Source: Ignavibacteriales bacterium (GTDB lineage Bacteria > Bacteroidota > Ignavibacteria > UBA10030). From it: a DNA stretch of 37,628 nucleotides. Location: the NCBI GenBank assembly GCA_026390585.1, contig JAPLFP010000357.1, positions 1-37,628 of the forward strand, in the 5' to 3' direction. Made by a program: the position numbers and the translations under genes. Position 1 is the stretch's first letter, and every line of letters starts with the position of its first letter. The notes below the pieces were generated by a model. That model saw only the letters and a list, made by a program, of their open reading frames with translations, did no database searches and was not told where the DNA came from. This document shows, one piece after another, positions 7,370 to 14,909 of this stretch.

Positions 7370-8329
7370 CTATTCGTTTTTCATCACAAGCTGCTCTCCG
7401 ATGGAGAGCAGCTTGACGCGATCCTGCAGTCCTCGCTCTTCGATGAGCGCCGACATTAGTTTTTTTGCATACCCCACTTCGGGCTCAAGTCCCTGGAAGT
7501 AAGTATCATGGTGTATGGGGATCATGATCTTCGCACCCAGGTCGTCAAACGCCTGGAGAGCTTCCGCCGGGTCAGTATGGACTCGCTTCATGAATTCACG
7601 TGGCTCGACAGGAGCGATAGGAAGAAGAGCGACGTCGATGTGAAACCGCTGGCCGATCTCCTTGAAGAGCTCCGGATTGTATCCTGTGTCTCCCGAGAAA
7701 AAAACCGTCGTGCCTTTGTACTCAATCACATATCCGGTATAGGGACGAACGGGACTCCAGAGAACATCAAAACCATATCTGCCACCGAAATGTTGAACGG
7801 GAACCGGTGTGATTCTGAGTCCGTCTTCCTCAATTGCCTCCCACGTTTTTGCTTCGCGGGTGCTGGCGAAACCGAATTCCGGGCTATACTCTACTCCCCC
7901 AAGAGGTAGAATCAGAGCGGCCTGCTTCGGGAGCATGTCAAGGCTGCTGTAGCTGAAATGGTCGAAATGAAGATGTGAAATCAGAACGATATTCAAGCGC
8001 GTGATCGCTGAGGGATCGATGCCTGGCTCGACAGATCGCTTTGCCAGCAGCCCAACCGTCTTGGTGAACACCGGATCTGTGATAATAACCTTATCGTGAA
8101 TTTGTATCAGAACGGTTGCATGGCCCACCCAAAGGATGGAAAGGCCGACATCAGCACGTAGAGGTGCTTCGATCTTGTGGGGTACAGGCCGAATGGGTTC
8201 GCTCAATTGGTCCACCGCCCGAGCAGTGAATCGCGAAACGAGCGGGCTGCACCCTGAGAAGAATCCAATGGACGCAAGTACGAAAGACATGAAAAGAATG
8301 TGTTGAGCTGTTGAACGAATCGTTGTCAC
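7370..8329 (-). CDS. MBL-fold metallo-hydrolase lipoprotein (UlaG/NAPE-PLD-like)
   Basis: About 319 residues. The signal peptide ends in 'ASIGFFSGC', a lipobox. The domain starts 'LSILWVGHATVLIQIHDK' and 'IITDPVF', then 'SHLHFDHFS' (the HxHxDH zinc motif), 'VPVQHFGGR', 'FFSGDTGY' (bridging Asp) and 'IPIHHDTYF' (last His). The 'GHATVLI...TDPVF' beginning is typical of the UlaG/NAPE-phospholipase D-like branch, which hydrolyses phosphodiester or lactone substrates; the substrate here is unknown. I chose GTG 8329. The TTG just before it and ATG 8290 are alternatives; the ATG would leave a signal peptide without a basic end. It precedes the serine hydrolase on the same strand. Confidence 0.82.
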   Translation of the reverse strand: MTTIRSTAQHILFMSFVLASIGFFSGCSPLVSRFTARAVDQLSEPIRPVPHKIEAPLRADVGLSILWVGHATVLIQIHDKVIITDPVFTKTVGLLAKRSVEPGIDPSAITRLNIVLISHLHFDHFSYSSLDMLPKQAALILPLGGVEYSPEFGFASTREAKTWEAIEEDGLRITPVPVQHFGGRYGFDVLWSPVRPYTGYVIEYKGTTVFFSGDTGYNPELFKEIGQRFHIDVALLPIAPVEPREFMKRVHTDPAEALQAFDDLGAKIMIPIHHDTYFQGLEPEVGYAKKLMSALIEERGLQDRVKLLSIGEQLVMKNE

Positions 8330-8353
8330 CAATCATGAACTCGGATGATTGAT

Positions 8354-8917
8354 TTAGAAGAAACGGAATTCGATCGTACCCATCCACATCAGCGGATCAG
8401 AGCTGTGCTTGAAGTTGAACTCGAGGAACCCGAACAGGGTTGAAACGCCGACGACTTTGAACCAGGGTGAGGAACCCGCGAAAGCGTATTTTGCCACGCC
8501 GACATTCAGTCCGAGGTATTCACCCCTCTCTATCAACGGTATATGGCCGATGAGTTGGGCCGAACTGCCAAAATAGGAACTCCCCATCTTCCGTGTGGAA
8601 ATCTGACCCGTCGCCTTGAGCTCAATGGAGCCCGTAAATCGCGCCGCTTGCGAGATTTTGAAAGAGTACCATGGGGACACGAGCCGGGTCATGCCGAATG
8701 AATAGAGGAGAGGAGTCGCTTCCCACTCGAATGCAAACGGACTGTCGCCGGGATGAGAGATCACCATCATGCTGGGAATTGCCTGGAATGTAAGCCATGA
8801 ATCAAACCCGGATGTTGAATCCCGCCGTTCAACCTGAGCACGCACGGAATAGGAAAAAACAATTGTGATGAGGACACACCACAGGAGTATGTGTCGGGAT
8901 TGAGACCGGAGATGCAT
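8354..8917 (-). CDS. Exported hypothetical protein, possible outer-membrane beta-barrel
   Basis: About 187 residues from ATG 8917 (MHLRSQSRHILLWCVLITIV), which gives a clean signal peptide ending 'YSVRAQ'. ATG 8944 and ATG 8986 are longer alternatives. The mature part alternates polar and aromatic residues and has many Gly/Ser turns ('GSSYFGSSAQLIGHIP', 'GEYLGLNVGVAKYAFAG'). It ends in '...GTIEFRFF', a C-terminal Phe as in outer-membrane barrels. I do not recognise a family. It is 24 bp upstream of the MBL-fold gene and probably opens that operon. Confidence 0.6.
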   Translation of the reverse strand: MHLRSQSRHILLWCVLITIVFSYSVRAQVERRDSTSGFDSWLTFQAIPSMMVISHPGDSPFAFEWEATPLLYSFGMTRLVSPWYSFKISQAARFTGSIELKATGQISTRKMGSSYFGSSAQLIGHIPLIERGEYLGLNVGVAKYAFAGSSPWFKVVGVSTLFGFLEFNFKHSSDPLMWMGTIEFRFF

Positions 8918-9010
8918 CGACGGCGTGTTCACAGACTTGTCCATGTCATGAAAACGGCTAAAGCGGGCGATCGGTTCCTGCGTCAAGGTGACAAGCGCGC
9001 AGAAAACAGT

Positions 9011-9036
9011 AAGGGGCAGCTTGTCGGCCGCCCCTT
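9011..9036 (-). terminator. Probable terminator hairpin after the S46 peptidase gene
   Basis: AAGGGGC (9011-9017) pairs with GCCCCTT (9030-9036) around a 12-base loop, 17 bp past the peptidase stop codon. In the minus direction it is followed by 'ACTGTTTTC', a weak T-run. A second small inverted repeat (ACTGTT-AACG-AACAGT) overlaps the stop codon. Confidence 0.5.
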
Positions 9037-9053
9037 GGACTGTTAACGAACAG

Positions 9054-11198
9054 TTAGTTTACGATCTTGCCGAAACGCATCTCTTTCGCAATTCTGTCCA
9101 TTCTGTAGATCTTCTCCATTCCTTCAATCAAACCGGAGGAATGAACGGAGACGCAGCGGTTCTTTGTATCATCGAAGATGAATTGACCCGGGAGACTCTC
9201 GATGTTGCCATCGAACACGAGTCCTACCACCTGAAGGTCTTTGTTAATGACGGGGCTGCCGGAATTGCCACCGATGATGTCATTGGTCGAAACGAAATCC
9301 AGAGGTGTGCTCATCTTGAAATCGGCAGGCGGATTTGCCCAGCGTGCCGGAAGCTTCCAGGGGTCCTTCATACCGAACGAGTAGTAACGATCGTACATCC
9401 CGTAGAATGTTGTGAAGATGGGAGCGATCGTGCCGTTGTACTCGTAACCCTTCACGACCCCATCTGCGATACGCAGGGAGAAGGATGCATCGGGCGGAAT
9501 GCTCGTGCCGAACACATCGTACATCGCCTTCCCCAGCAGCTGCAGCAGGGGTTGTTCCATTGTGTTCAGCGTGCGGATCTGGGCCTGCAGTTCACCGAAA
9601 CGGGTGCTTGCGAATTTCGCGAACTCAATAGTCGGATCGGTCGATTTCAGGATGTCATCCAGCTTGCCGCCGGCCAGTGCTTCCAGCTTCTCTTTCGAGC
9701 CCGTAACAGCACTGCTCATGAGTGCCCCCGCTGCCTGTTCGGGTGTGCGTCCTGCCATCAGCTTGTTGAAAGCTTCGTTGTTGTCACCGAGGTACTTTTT
9801 CATATACGCAAGCTGGTCGATCAGCGTGGACTTCTCGACTTCCGCCGCGTAATTTTTCGGGAACGATGGCTTGCTAGCCGGGCGGCCGCGGAAATCTGGT
9901 TGACCCGTTGCAAAGTCAACGAGGCCTGCTGCTAGCGACAGTGTGGCCGACCAGTTCCGGATGTTCAGGGGAAGAGCTTCTCCCTGAAGCGCCTGGATCT
10001 GTTTTTCATATATTGCGATCTCGCCCCACGGGTCGCCGTATTTTGCCTTAAGCTGCGGGTTGTTGACGACGGAAGAGCGGAAGTTCTTCTCGAAATCCAT
10101 CTTCTTCGCCATCAAGACAGGATCTTTCAAACCGCTGAGAACTCCGGTGATGTTTTTCAAGGAGTTGGAGATACCGAAAATCATGTTCATGTTTTCGTAC
10201 AGCTTGTCAGGGTTTTTCTCCACGTACTCGTTGAGAGCCTTCAGGCGGCTGCCAAGCGTTGCGACATTGTACGGGTAGGTGAAGTCACGTCCGGTCTCGA
10301 GTTGCGAAACCGTGTTGAGACGGCTTGTCCGGCCGGGGTTTCCGATGACGAACACTGGTTCGTTCTCAGCAGCACCGTTCTTGCTGAAGGGGAAGAAGTT
10401 CGGGGTCTTCAGCGGCTTGCCGTTCTCATAAACGCGGAAGAGCGACAGATCATAATCGTACCGGGGATAGGTGAAGTTGTCCGGGTCGCCGCCGTAGAAC
10501 GCGACTTCTTCTTCCGGTGCAAACACGATACGGACATCCGTATAGCGCTTGAATCCGTACAGCGAATACCGGCCTCCGTTATAGAAGCTATAGACCTGAA
10601 AGAACATCGAATCTGCAGAGTTGGATTTCTTGAACTTCGATGCGGAGCGACGCATGAGTTCAGTTTGTTTTGCCGTTCGATTGGCGGTCTTTGCACTGTC
10701 TGTTGTGCCGCTGTCAAACGCTGCCTGGACTTCCGCTGTCACATCTTCAATGGTAATCAGCTGATCGACGTACGTCGGGGCTTTGCGCTCTTCTTCCAGT
10801 GTCTTTGCATAGAATCCATCCGTCGAGAGCTTTTCACCTTCTTTGGCAACTGCTGCCAGCGGACCCCGTGCACAATGATGATTTGTCATCACCAATCCGT
10901 CTTCGGAGATGAAAGAAGCAGTGCAATTGGGAAGTCTCAAGGTCGCCATGCGTGCCTTGTCGAACCATGTTTTGTCCGGAGTGAAACCGTAGGTCTTCTT
11001 GAAATAGTCAACCGGGGGGAAATCAAACGTCCACATCTTGCCCGTGTCGAACTGACCGGCTTTCACCGTTTCAACACTCTGGGCGCTCTCGTGGCTTGCG
11101 GAGTCTACCATCGTTCTGAGAGCGAGGGAGCAACCGCCGAAGACAAACACCGTCGCCACAAGAAGGATGAAGGACGATTTCGTAAATGCTTTGAACAT
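9054..11198 (-). CDS. S46 family dipeptidyl-peptidase lipoprotein, DPP7-like
   Basis: 714 residues from ATG 11198, which has 'GAGGTG' just upstream. The signal peptide has a lipobox ('VFVFGGCS'). The chymotrypsin-fold protease motifs are 'GLVMTNHHCARG' (His), 'YDYDLSLFRVYENGK' (Asp) and 'IIGGNSGSPVI' (Ser). S46 enzymes remove dipeptides from peptide N-termini in the periplasm or cell envelope, typically in asaccharolytic or proteolytic Bacteroidota. Setting the nucleophile as Ser655 of P. gingivalis DPP11, the residue at 673 is Gly ('VFDGNIES'). DPP11 has Arg there for acidic P1 residues and DPP7 has Gly for hydrophobic ones, so DPP7-like specificity is expected. The length matches the family (about 700-720). 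Confidence 0.93.
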   Translation of the reverse strand: MFKAFTKSSFILLVATVFVFGGCSLALRTMVDSASHESAQSVETVKAGQFDTGKMWTFDFPPVDYFKKTYGFTPDKTWFDKARMATLRLPNCTASFISEDGLVMTNHHCARGPLAAVAKEGEKLSTDGFYAKTLEEERKAPTYVDQLITIEDVTAEVQAAFDSGTTDSAKTANRTAKQTELMRRSASKFKKSNSADSMFFQVYSFYNGGRYSLYGFKRYTDVRIVFAPEEEVAFYGGDPDNFTYPRYDYDLSLFRVYENGKPLKTPNFFPFSKNGAAENEPVFVIGNPGRTSRLNTVSQLETGRDFTYPYNVATLGSRLKALNEYVEKNPDKLYENMNMIFGISNSLKNITGVLSGLKDPVLMAKKMDFEKNFRSSVVNNPQLKAKYGDPWGEIAIYEKQIQALQGEALPLNIRNWSATLSLAAGLVDFATGQPDFRGRPASKPSFPKNYAAEVEKSTLIDQLAYMKKYLGDNNEAFNKLMAGRTPEQAAGALMSSAVTGSKEKLEALAGGKLDDILKSTDPTIEFAKFASTRFGELQAQIRTLNTMEQPLLQLLGKAMYDVFGTSIPPDASFSLRIADGVVKGYEYNGTIAPIFTTFYGMYDRYYSFGMKDPWKLPARWANPPADFKMSTPLDFVSTNDIIGGNSGSPVINKDLQVVGLVFDGNIESLPGQFIFDDTKNRCVSVHSSGLIEGMEKIYRMDRIAKEMRFGKIVN

Positions 11199-11351
11199 GG
11201 AAACACCTCGTGGAAAGTGATGAATGGTTGGAATTACGAGCGTCAAGAATGTAACAAGAACTCTCCGTTCACGCAACGAAAACCAGCGCCGAAAAAAAAC
11301 GAATCAGGGAATATGAGGATTTGTCAACAATTCCGAGAACCGACAATCCTT

Positions 11352-11726
11352 TCAGGTGGAAGTTGAGCTGTTTCCCGACAGCTGAAACGCTGCCGACAGA
11401 AGAGCTCCCGCAATGACGTATTCCAATGTTCCGGAGAGGAACCATTGCAGCGCGATGGAATAAGGAATTTGAAGTGTTGCGTAGGAATTGTACGCGTGTG
11501 GGAGAACGATCATGAGTGCGGCATATGTTCCGTAGCGTACACCCTCGAGCAATCCCCTTCCTTCATATCCTTTTGAAAAAATGAACACGAAGAAGAATGA
11601 AAAGAAAACGCCCGTGACAGGCAGCATCCACAATTTGATCTCCGCGATTGGTCGCCAAGGATCGTGGACATCGATCACAGTATGAAACAAGGCAGTGCAG
11701 ATGTGAGAAACAGTGAAGATATGCAA
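11352..11726 (-). CDS. Small membrane protein, probably 5'-truncated or with an uncertain start
   Basis: The frame contains 'WRPIAEIKLWMLPVTGVFF', 'FIFSKGYEGRGLLEGVRYG' and 'IPYSIALQWFLSGTLEYVIA', a pattern I associate with small four-helix membrane proteins of unknown function in several phyla. Such proteins usually have one more TM helix at the N-terminus. Here the upstream frame closes at a TGA about 8 codons before a TTG (11726), and no ATG precedes residue 34 (MLPVTG). Either the gene has lost its first helix or it starts at the TTG. Three hydrophobic stretches remain. It sits alone between the S46 gene and the divergent TPR-receiver gene. Confidence 0.5.
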   Translation of the reverse strand: MHIFTVSHICTALFHTVIDVHDPWRPIAEIKLWMLPVTGVFFSFFFVFIFSKGYEGRGLLEGVRYGTYAALMIVLPHAYNSYATLQIPYSIALQWFLSGTLEYVIAGALLSAAFQLSGNSSTST

Positions 11727-11864
11727 CTCTGTGCGGACAATATATCAAAAAACGTACAAGAATCAATTCGCAGATTCTTGCCCTGAGGCTCATCATCAAT
11801 TGATTTTCAAGGCAGAAATTGATAGGTTTGTTTAGAGCACATCATCATCAATCTGGAGACAGTT

Positions 11865-13052
11865 ATGATCAGCAAAAAGGAAGCACTGCCCGGTACGACC
11901 AAAGAGCGGATTGCCCGATATCTCCGCGTCGCTGATTATATGGTCAAAGAAGGAAAGCTTGAGGAGGCGGTCATCCAGATCGAGAAAGCTCTTCAACTTG
12001 ATCCGAAGAACTACTATGCGCGTTCATTTCTCGAGCGCTTGCGTTCCCAGATGGAGAAAATTCAGCAGCGGAGAATGGAAAACGGGGAAGCGAAGACGAT
12101 CAGCGATGAGCAAAGGCTGGAACAAATCAGTCTACTGCTGAGAGCTGCAGACCAGTTCATTGCGGCGAAAAACTACAAGCTTGCTCTGCAGCAAGTCGCC
12201 AAAGTATACGCCATCGATCCGCAGAACTACTATGCCCAGGCATACTCCGATCGTATCGACCAACTCATCGCACAAGAAAAGAGAACCATTAGTCTTCCTC
12301 CATCAATGAAGGCGCCTCCTTCTCCGACCGCCGCCGCTCTTTCCCGGTTTGAGTGGAAAGCGGGGGAGCGAGCCAGCATAGCGATGTACCGGGAGCTGCT
12401 GAAAGAGGTATGGTTCGATGGAAAGGTCACCGACGACGAAGCCAAGGAATTGAAGAAAGTCCGCGATATCTTCAAAATCACTGATGAGGACCACAAAGAG
12501 CTGGAAAAGCAGGTCCACATTGATGCTTACATTGAGGCGTTACGCATCGCGTGGAGAGATGGCGTCATCTCGCAAAATGAAAATGATGTGTTGCAGATGA
12601 TGCGGCAGAAGTTCAACATCAGCATGGAAGAGCACATGAGCGCGGAGGCGAAGATCCTTTGGGCGAAGAGCACTCCACACGCGAAAGCAGCAGTGATGCT
12701 TGTCGACGATGAGCGCACATTCCTGCTTTCTCTGGCTGCGAAGCTCCGGAAGCACGGCTACGATGTGCTGACCGCGGAGAGTGTCGAGCTCGCTCTCGAG
12801 CTGTTGCAGCGCTCGCTTCCGGCGATCATTGTAGCGGACCTGCTCTATGGGGAGGGGAAGATGACGGGGCTGGAGTTCTATCAGAAGGTCCGTGAGAATT
12901 CCCGGCTCAAAAGCATACCTTTTTTGTTGATGAGTGGCATCAGCGATGAGTTCGTCGTGCGCGCTGGAATGCGGTTGGGGGTTGATAACTTTATTCAGAA
13001 ACCGTTCGATCTCGAATTGCTGCTTGCGACGATCGAAGGAAAACTGAAGTGA
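11865..13052 (+). CDS. TPR - tandem TerB-like - receiver (REC) domain protein
   Basis: 395 residues. Residues about 17-52 and 88-125 are two TPR-like helical pairs ('KLEEAVIQIEKALQLDPKNY', 'NYKLALQQVAKVYAIDPQNY'). After a Pro-rich linker, two related helical units follow, 'YRELLKEVWFDGKVTDDEAK' and 'YIEALRIAWRDGVISQNEND', each with an acidic 'DG.(V/I)' turn as in TerB-like domains. The C-terminal part (about 278-395) is a complete response-regulator receiver: 'VMLVDDER', phospho-acceptor Asp in 'IIVADLLYG', Ser in 'LLMSG' and Lys in 'QKPFD'. There is no output or DNA-binding domain, so it probably works by protein contacts. No histidine kinase is adjacent. The ATG is preceded by 'CTGGAGACAGTT'. 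Confidence 0.82.
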   Translation: MISKKEALPGTTKERIARYLRVADYMVKEGKLEEAVIQIEKALQLDPKNYYARSFLERLRSQMEKIQQRRMENGEAKTISDEQRLEQISLLLRAADQFIAAKNYKLALQQVAKVYAIDPQNYYAQAYSDRIDQLIAQEKRTISLPPSMKAPPSPTAAALSRFEWKAGERASIAMYRELLKEVWFDGKVTDDEAKELKKVRDIFKITDEDHKELEKQVHIDAYIEALRIAWRDGVISQNENDVLQMMRQKFNISMEEHMSAEAKILWAKSTPHAKAAVMLVDDERTFLLSLAAKLRKHGYDVLTAESVELALELLQRSLPAIIVADLLYGEGKMTGLEFYQKVRENSRLKSIPFLLMSGISDEFVVRAGMRLGVDNFIQKPFDLELLLATIEGKLK

Positions 13053-13060
13053 CTTCTTTT

Positions 13061-13166
13061 GTCATCCCCGCAAGTTTAAAGCGGGGATCCAGAACGTGGA
13101 CTGCATCGGCCATATGCAAGTGTGAGGCTCAGTCCTGGATTCCCGACAAAAGCATTCGGGAATGAC
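13061..13166. repeat. MITE-like intergenic element with 34-bp terminal inverted repeats
   Basis: The left end (13061-13094) starts GTCATCCCCG and contains GCGGGGATCCAGA. The right end (13133-13166) contains TCCTGGATTCCCG and finishes CGGGAATGAC. Each end is also a small hairpin (CCCCGC/GCGGGG on the left). The whole 106 bp is an imperfect palindrome without coding capacity. Sequences of the type 'GTCATCCCCGC...GGATCCAG' are widespread non-autonomous intergenic repeats. It lies 9 bp after the receiver-protein stop and may end transcription there. Confidence 0.7.
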
Positions 13167-13181
13167 ATCATTCTGTTCTGT

Positions 13182-13218
13182 GTCCCGTCAAAATCAAGCG
13201 GGACTCCTCGCATTGACT
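13182..13218. repeat. Right-end fragment of the repeat found at 14721-14858
   Basis: The stretch 'GTCCCGTCAAAATCAAGCGG' followed by 'GACTCCTCGCATTGACT' closely matches 14822-14858. It ends with the same CTCGCA(A/T)TGACT terminus. Only the right end is present, so it is a broken copy next to a different repeat family. The following 13219-13291 shows weaker similarity to 14859-14909 ('TGTGAGAC', 'TTGAGAT'). Confidence 0.65.
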
Positions 13219-13291
13219 CCATTGCTTGTCCTTCTGTGAGACGCTTTTCTTTTCCGAGTGTCTTTGAGATCGGTTCTAGTGGTTCGGAGCG

Positions 13292-13891
13292 TCAGGTTCC
13301 TGTGAGATAGCGCCGGAGGACACCTTTCATCGCTGCCAGCGCTTTTGCCCGGTGGCTGATTGTGTTCTTCTCCGCTGCCGTCAGTTCTGCATACGTCCGG
13401 GAAAACCCGTTGGGAAGAAATATCGGGTCATAGCCGAAACCATTTGTTCCTCGGGGGGATTCGGCGAGCATTCCTGAACAGATTCCTTCCGTTGTCTCAA
13501 CGGTCCCATCACCCAGAAGAGTTAACACAGCACGGAATTGTGCGTGTCGCCTCCGCGGGGCAACGCCCATCATCTGGCTCAACAGCTTCTGGTTGTTTGC
13601 TTCATCTGTGGCTCCCTCGCCTGCGTAGCGTGCAGAGACAACCCCCGGCCTCCCATTCAGATAGAATACCTCCAAACCCGAATCATCTGCAAGCGCCAGG
13701 ATCTTCGTGTGTTCGTAAACCGTCTGAGCTTTTTGAAGCGAATTTTCCTGAAATGATGTTCCCTCTTCCTTGAGAGGCGGCACGTCCAGGAAGTCGTTGA
13801 GGGTCAGGACCTGAAACGGTAGATCGCTGAGGATGGTTTCAATCTCTTCAATCTTGTGCTTGTTGCGGGTGGCGAGGAGGATCCTGGTCAT
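13292..13891 (-). CDS. rdgB: XTP/dITP diphosphatase (non-canonical purine NTP pyrophosphatase, RdgB/HAM1)
   Basis: 199 residues, the normal family length. It hydrolyses ITP, dITP and XTP to the monophosphates and so keeps deaminated purines out of nucleic acids. Family motifs are 'RILLATRNKHKIEEI' at the N-terminus, 'TSFQENSLQKAQ', 'ALADDSGLEVFYLNGRPGV' (substrate pocket and catalytic Asp pair), 'SARYAG', 'GFGYDPIFLP' and 'KNTISHRAKAL'. Its start codon overlaps the stop of the SemiSWEET-like gene by 4 bases (ATGA). Together with the deaminase-family gene upstream it forms a small purine-related minus-strand cluster. Confidence 0.96.
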   Translation of the reverse strand: MTRILLATRNKHKIEEIETILSDLPFQVLTLNDFLDVPPLKEEGTSFQENSLQKAQTVYEHTKILALADDSGLEVFYLNGRPGVVSARYAGEGATDEANNQKLLSQMMGVAPRRRHAQFRAVLTLLGDGTVETTEGICSGMLAESPRGTNGFGYDPIFLPNGFSRTYAELTAAEKNTISHRAKALAAMKGVLRRYLTGT

Positions 13892-14151
13892 GCGGCCTCT
13901 TTGAGTGGCTCTCGCGGAAAAATCTTATAGAAGATATTAAGAGCCGCACTCAATGTCGTCAATGTGTTCAGGATCGTGAACACCGGATCGCCGAGACTCC
14001 AGGCATAGAGAGCAAGAATAAAACTCCCGACAGAGGAAAGAACCAGAAACATCAGATTCACTGGACAGCGTCCCTGCTTGATCGTATCAATCGATTGGGG
14101 GATCCAACAAACCGTCAACGCCGTAAGGCCAACATATCCAACCCACTGCAT
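13888..14151 (-). CDS. SemiSWEET / LAB_N-type small membrane protein (PQ-loop)
   Basis: 87 residues with three TM helices, about 3-22, 33-52 and 56-78. 'CWIPQSIDTIKQGRCPVN' holds the PQ motif of SemiSWEET and PQ-loop proteins. 'SVGSFILALYAW' and 'TILNTLTTLSAALNIFYKIF' complete the bundle. Such single bundles dimerise and transport small sugars; the related LAB_N domain is found at the N-terminus of some lipid-A-disaccharide synthases. No glycosyltransferase is fused here. Its stop overlaps the rdgB start by 4 bases, and the guanine-deaminase-type gene ends 12 bp before its start. 'AGGACCTCT' precedes the ATG. Confidence 0.8.
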   Translation of the reverse strand: MQWVGYVGLTALTVCWIPQSIDTIKQGRCPVNLMFLVLSSVGSFILALYAWSLGDPVFTILNTLTTLSAALNIFYKIFPREPLKEAA

Positions 14152-14163
14152 AGAGGTCCTGTT

Positions 14164-14643
14164 CTAGTATGGAACCTTGTCGTTCTTTTCTTGCCATTCG
14201 CGAAAGACGACCAGTGCTTCATCCCGCAACACCTGAATCATTGGGATCTTGCGGCCACTGCGCGGGCGGGTGAATTCATCATAGATTGCGCGATCGTCAA
14301 ACCCTATCACGGCTGCATCGTCTCTGGTGTTGGCAAAGTAGATGGCCTTTGGTCGGGCCCAGTAAATGGCTCCGAGGCACATCGGACACGGTTCGCATGA
14401 TGAATAGATATCGCATCCGTCAAGCTGGTACGATCCGAGGGTTCGGCACGCCTCGCGAATGGCAACGATCTCAGCATGAGCCGTCGGATCATTCGTTGAG
14501 GTCACGAGGTTTGTCCCGCGGGCGATGATCGTTCCATCCTTTGCAATCACCGTAGCAAACGGGCCACCTTTGCCTTGTTGAATGTTTTCACGCGAGAGTA
14601 TGATTGCCTCCCGCATGAAGCGATCATGAAGTGCCGCGCCCAT
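14164..14643 (-). CDS. guaD: Nucleoside/guanine deaminase family protein (CMP/dCMP-deaminase fold)
   Basis: 159 residues from ATG 14643 (MGAALHDRFMREAI). The zinc deaminase motif is complete: 'TAHAEIVAIREA' (His ligand and catalytic Glu) and 'SSCEPCPMCLGAIYWA' (two Cys ligands). Flanking phrases 'ARGTNLVTSTNDPTAHAE' and 'IYFANTRDDAAVIGFDD' are those of the GuaD-like guanine deaminases rather than of TadA, so guanine to xanthine is the likely reaction. A longer frame reaching 14718 would only add an unconserved N-terminus. The gene is first in the deaminase, SemiSWEET, rdgB series; a repeat element (14721-14858) lies in its upstream region. Confidence 0.87.
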   Translation of the reverse strand: MGAALHDRFMREAIILSRENIQQGKGGPFATVIAKDGTIIARGTNLVTSTNDPTAHAEIVAIREACRTLGSYQLDGCDIYSSCEPCPMCLGAIYWARPKAIYFANTRDDAAVIGFDDRAIYDEFTRPRSGRKIPMIQVLRDEALVVFREWQEKNDKVPY

Positions 14644-14720
14644 CGTTCTAGAACCTATTTGAAAAAGAGATAAGAAAATCTTACGCCAAGTCCCGGTGCC
14701 TGCAATGAACCAAAGCAATG

Positions 14721-14858
14721 AGTCATTGCGAGCGTTCTTTGCGAAGCAATCTATACATGGACAGATTGTCCCGCTCTTGGATTCCGCCTACGAGCGGGAT
14801 TCATATGAGCGGAACTTCGTCGTCCCGTCAGAAAGCAACGGGACTTCTCGCAATGACT
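14721..14858. repeat. MITE-like element with 12-bp perfect terminal inverted repeats
   Basis: The left end AGTCATTGCGAG (14721-14732) is the exact reverse complement of the right end CTCGCAATGACT (14847-14858). The 138 bp contain further hairpins ('CCCGCTCTTGGATTCCGCC...GAGCGGG') and no ORF. The 'GTCATTGCGAG...CTCGCAATGAC' type is common as a non-autonomous intergenic repeat. A partial copy is at 13182-13218. It separates radA's 3' end from the deaminase gene. Confidence 0.75.
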
Positions 14859-14909
14859 GGGTTGTATGTGTTGCTCTGCGTCTTTGTGAGACCGTCCTTG
14901 AGATTTCTT

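Noticed and set aside
8988-9935. Long plus-strand open frame (315 codons) opposite the S46 peptidase gene
   Set aside because: It is antisense to a well-supported protease with all catalytic motifs; its sequence has no signal, domain or family resemblance and is rich in Cys and Arg as shadow frames often are.
10302-11366. Plus-strand open frame of 354 codons over the 5' half of the S46 gene
   Set aside because: Same reason: it mirrors the codon structure of the real gene and has no recognisable domain or ribosome-binding site.
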